NCBI RefSeq assembly: GCF_901709675.1
Contig: NC_051099.1
Location: 1,242,001-1,306,000, forward strand
Direction of reading: 5' to 3'
From: Syngnathus acus
Taxonomy: Eukaryota > Chordata > Actinopteri > Syngnathiformes > Syngnathidae
DNA length: 64,000 nt
Shown here: one piece after another, positions 59,815 to 64,000 of the stretch
Position numbering within the stretch: the first letter of the stretch is position 1
Layout: every line of letters starts with the position of its first letter
Made by a program: the position numbers and the translations under genes
The notes under the pieces: model-generated
The model's input: only the letters and a program-made list of their open reading frames with translations
Told to the model about the DNA's origin: nothing
The model's database searches: none

Positions 59815-62352
59815 CTTTTCAGACATATTTTCATATTTGTCAATAAATGCTGCCATCAATGTTAGCGCCCCAAAACATGCTGAAGAGCTTCTGTCTTCTT
59901 ACTAACAACGTCTCTGTGAAATCAGTCCACAAGTTTATGGCTCACTTGTAAAAAGGACAGCCATCATTTTTACCTTTTCACTGAGCTACTGTGTCCATAT
60001 TGTATCAGCTGCCCGGCGAGCAGTGGCGATGCGGAGCTTTTCGACTACTCGTGTTATTGACATAGCGATCACTTTAATGTAGCACATGTATCTAGAAATG
60101 TACACATCCTAATGGCATACTCATGGAGATCCTCTAGCCTTACAATGAGATACGATACCACGCCTGCTGCTCAATAGATGGAGGCTGAAGAGAAATCATT
60201 GTGCAGCCACCCTAATGTCTTGGGATGTAATAGCCTATTAGATTCTTGCTTTAATACGGGAGCAGCGCTGTAGTAGTTACAGCAGACTGTCTCTCTCCAA
60301 CAGATTTAGCATTGGCTAACCACTTCAATGACCTTGCGGTCAATTTGGATATGTTGAATAGTCTGCGTTTTAATCTCATCCGTGTTGAAGTAAAAAAACA
60401 TACGTACATGTTGTGGGACCTGCTGTTATATCTCTACAATCGCTTTAAGTCTATGCACAGTTTTACAAATGACATGTGTAACAATGTCTTCAAGTATTCT
60501 GTCTTTTTTTTCTTGTTTCCTTTTGATTTCCCCACCCAGCTGATGTAGTGATCGTTCAAGCTTTCATTGTAGTGTATCTTCGCTTGGTTGTTTCCCATCG
60601 GGCAGTGCACGGGTATCCTAAATACAATTACAGTCCACAGCTGAATGGAGAGGAAGGGACCACTGGGACTTGTGGAAACAGTAAATGGTCAAGAGGGTTG
60701 GACTGAGGAGGGAACAGCAAATCCCTAATTCAATCGGCTGAATCTCGGCAACAAGCCTCTGGTGACTCCTCCTGCGGAATCAGTGGAATCAAACAATTCG
60801 GCTCAAACCGCCCGAGAGATTTTCGTTCACATGCGCAAACGCGTTCCCGCAAATTGACACAAATGCATAACATTTCCCCCATGCACGTAGTTTGCTTCTA
60901 TTTATACTACAGTCCTAAATGGAGGATGCAAAATATTTGATGTTTGCCAGCAAACGAGATGAAAGGTATCAGGGAAGAAAAATGGAGCAGGGTAGCCTGA
61001 TCACAAACCAAGATGTTGATTGAGCAAAAGTTAATGTGTGGCTTTAAATTTCTTTTATAGTTAAGATTTCTGGGATGTCTGCTATGAATTGCTCATGAAG
61101 TCACGCCACAGCATCTCATTCTCATATCAAGATTTATTTACGTATTATCATTATTCACCTTGGGACACTCCCAAATATTAGTCACACAGTCATGTGATTA
61201 TAATGTGTACATTGATATATTTAACCTATAAATACAAGGCGATAATCTAAAAAAAAAAACTAAGCCAGTAGTTGTAGTGTGCTTAAAAATAAGCAACATT
61301 AACAAAATCAAGCCAAGTTGGCTGATTTGTTGCCTCTTCCATGATGCTGCATCACCTGTGTCGATACGGTCGCCTGTGTGGCCCCATGCTTGTGCAAATA
61401 GCAATATTAGGCTCCATACCGTTGGAGATAATTGGAACAAAGTGGGGGATCGATACAGAGGGCACACGCGTACACGACAATATAAACAGCCAAGTCTTCA
61501 CACAGGCACATTCACACACACACACACTAATCGATACAAGTCAGGGGCAGGATTTTCCTCTGCATTTCAAACATACTCAGTATTGAACCGAGATAACCTC
61601 GCTTCTTTGTGTAACAAATGACTTGGCTTGTTTCATCCACACTCCTGGAAAAGCACCTCACCTAATTTGAGGCTGAGAGCAAACTACTTCCAGGTATTAT
61701 TGTGTACATAGAATGCCCATGCATTGTGTGTGTGTTGTGCTAAATTTGAGCACTTCTCTTAAGGGGAAGTGAAAGCAGCCAGCTGAAACTAACAGGCGGA
61801 TCTGTGCAAGCGTGCTGATGGCTCTAAGTGGATGCGTGCTGATGTAGGAAGTTACCACTGAGCATTAAAACACAGAAGATAGTTGATGGTGGCCTCCAGT
61901 CATCCGTTTTGCCCAGGACAACTGCTCTAGAACACTCTTCAGTCTCTTGTTGACATGGAAGTGAAGTCTAAATATTTACAGAAATAGAAAGGCCATGAAT
62001 CGCTGCCAAGCTTGTATAGAGAACAGAAATGCTCAGGGCATCGGATCGACTCTTGTGCGCTTAGGGTTGAGTTGATTGGGCGCCATCTTTTTAACTTCAC
62101 TGAGCAAGCATGGTCCCTTGCCCTAGATATATGACTACGCAATAGCCATCACAAGAGTTGACAGGTGTGATTGTACCGACTGAGGACGAAAACATATATT
62201 TCATTCATTAAATCCCAACGGTGTGCTTATATATGCAATGGGCGGGCGGGCTTTTCTTGGACTTTCCATGTTGACAGACAGTGGTTAGCAGTCAGCTATG
62301 AGAGCATGGCTATGTGTCAAGTATCTGACACTTGAATGGCCCCCTCACTCAC
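59815..62352. other. Non-coding stretch, no gene recognised
   Basis: A lone acceptor-like site lies near 60540 (TTGATTTCCCCACCCAG). A short CA run is at 61513-61527. No coding frame with support. Confidence 0.55.
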
Positions 62353-62388
62353 CATGTGGTGTTGCCGTGTCAACACCTTTGTCTGGCT
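62353..62388 (-). other. Microexon-like 36-bp segment (minus strand)
   Basis: On the minus strand an acceptor GCCGACTTTTCTGTCAG borders 62388 and a donor ATG|GTGAGTGAGG follows 62353. The 36 bases are a multiple of three. Two frames are open (SQTKVLTRQHHM; the other reads PDKGVDTATPH). Neural microexons in vertebrates have this size, but no host gene is identified. Confidence 0.15.
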
Positions 62389-64000
62389 CTGACAGAAAAG
62401 TCGGCGCTGATGGATGTGACATTGCCACTCCTTGACTTTAGTGCTCCCTTTGAGAGTTCCTTAGGAGTCCAAACCTTTCCTACCCAAAGACTGAAGATGT
62501 ATTTGTGTCCGACTCACAAAAAATCAGTACGGGGGGGGCGTTAATTCTTCCCTTAGTATTGAACCAACCGTTGTGTCTTGTCCGTTAAGTGTTTGTTTTG
62601 TGTTGTGTATGTGCTCACTAATTAGCGCTTCAGTATGAGTTGGCGTAGCAAAGGCCTCTATTTTAAGGACGACATATCTGCTGCATTTGGTGAATTACGC
62701 TCGTTGGTTAGTAACGTCTTCGATCGCATCCGGTTGCCTTCTCCTCACTTCATGTTGCCAAGCAGCACGGGTATGTGATCCAAATGCTTCGCAGGGATGC
62801 TTGGGTGCCTTGTGTGTGGAGCACTGTGATGTTGGGGGCGGACATTTAACAGATGGGACCAGCCACCTCCCAAGATAGTAATGCTCAATTATCTGTATCC
62901 AATTAGCACCTTGGGCGAGAAAGACAAAGGGAAAGTATTAGAAACTTTCAATGAACTCATACGGACGTACATAAACTACGGGAGTGGGAGTAATAGAAAA
63001 TGTATTTTCTTTTCTTTTTGGAACAATAATAAGCCTGTGTGCATTGTCCTCTTGAGGCCACATCAGCTCCACACAGCTGTGCCCTCCACATCCCGCCTCC
63101 GCTGCATTTACACCGATCCCCTGGGTGCCTTTGGAGAACACAATTGGAGCATGTCGGGGGGTCAGCTGTAATTTGACGCGGAGGGGAAAGCAAGTCATCT
63201 ACTTTATTTATTCCATGCAATTAGAGGACTCCAAAAGAATTTGTTCCATTCCTGTCCGTGATACAGTCGACTTTGTATTTGTCTTCGGTAATTGAACACA
63301 ATCTTTCTTTTGTTGATCCGAGGCACATTTGCATGGACATGTGAGATTACTTTTGTTTAATCAACAGCATTTCTACTGGCTGCGACCAAGTCGGGCGCAC
63401 ACCCTTCTGCCTCCATTTGATTGGAGACACGATTAATCAACATTCAATTTCCACACAATCAACGGAATCCTTATGGTGGCAGCAAACAGCCAAAGCACGA
63501 CAGGTTTGGCAGAAAACAATTCGTGCTTGTTTGAATGAAACATTGTGTATTGAATCCAATCACATAATTTGACTAGATGAATGCTAAATGTAAAACACCA
63601 TAGATGAAACTGTCACTGATAGAGTGTAAAAATACATACAGGCACTGGACTGACTGCTTTTAGGTTATCACCATATGACACAGTGTTTTATTTTGCAAAA
63701 TAACACTTTGTTACGGTGACCAAAGAACGAAAGGACATCGGCCGAACGAGCAAACTATCCTCGCTTGAGCCCTGCTTGCTGTTTGTTTGAATCTACTTTT
63801 GCACCCCCCCCAAGGAAATCTGTGCTTGTAGCTTCATTAGCAAGACCACATTACTTTCGGTTTGTGTGTTTCAAAGATCAATGTTCACAGTATATGTTTA
63901 CATGTGGACATCAGATCAGGAAGAAAGCAAGACTTTGAAAATGCTTCTACTGATTTGGTGTGAGCTGTACACTGGAATGTGTGTTAATGAGCAGGCATGA
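62389..64000. other. Non-coding stretch, no gene recognised
   Basis: A G run of eight lies at 62531-62538, and an ATTTGCAT octamer near 63327. The overlapping frames at 62881-63220 on both strands are not supported by any motif. Confidence 0.5.

Noticed and set aside
59520-59846. 108-codon frame inside the SINE
   Set aside because: Lies in a retroposon that does not encode protein; the same frame would recur in every copy.
1-64000. CRISPR array, prokaryotic operon, phage or viral genome
   Set aside because: No spaced direct repeats, no ribosome-binding-site and gene packing, no dense reading frames; repeats are those of fish nuclear DNA.
1-64000. tRNA, rRNA or spliceosomal RNA genes
   Set aside because: The only clear internal RNA polymerase III B box (GGTTCGATTCC at 59493) belongs to the SINE; no cloverleaf or conserved snRNA sequence seen.

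Overview
This is vertebrate, almost certainly teleost fish, nuclear DNA. There is no operon-like or gene-dense stretch and no long reading frame that reads like a protein. The sequence is AT-leaning, with many mono- and dinucleotide runs. It carries repeats typical of bony fish: a tRNA-headed SINE with a LINE-type 3' tail ending in (ATGG)n, a degenerate Tc1-like transposon, hAT-like ends, and short elements with termini of the type CGGACTATAAG. The SINE sequence resembles ones I associate with pipefish and seahorses, but that is an impression and not an identification.

Layout. Positions 1-730 are CpG-rich and could be a promoter or 5' exon; a 46-codon signal-peptide-like frame there ends at a donor-like site. 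From about 730 to 36,900 the window is non-coding, either intronic or intergenic. This part holds simple repeats, three relics of one palindromic element family (10971, 13429, and 44349 further along), a hAT-like end (11011), a LINE/SINE tail fragment (23266), and the best exon-like segment of the window (33021-33113, + strand). A 245-bp unit is tandemly duplicated at 36896-37387, with only two adjacent differences between the copies. From 37,400 to 64,000 there are more relics: a hAT-like end at 42732, a complete palindromic element at 44349-44521, a Tc1-like relic at 47003-47440, and a full SINE with a perfect 12-bp target-site duplication at 59433-59814.

No complete gene can be called. Several segments have good splice signals on both sides, and some sites look like recursive splice points (AG|GT after a pyrimidine tract). 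Sequences of this kind occur by chance in long introns, and the candidates fall on both strands, so most must be false. They are listed with low confidence for checking against RNA or conservation data. The simplest reading is that the window lies inside a very long intron or a gene desert of a fish chromosome.
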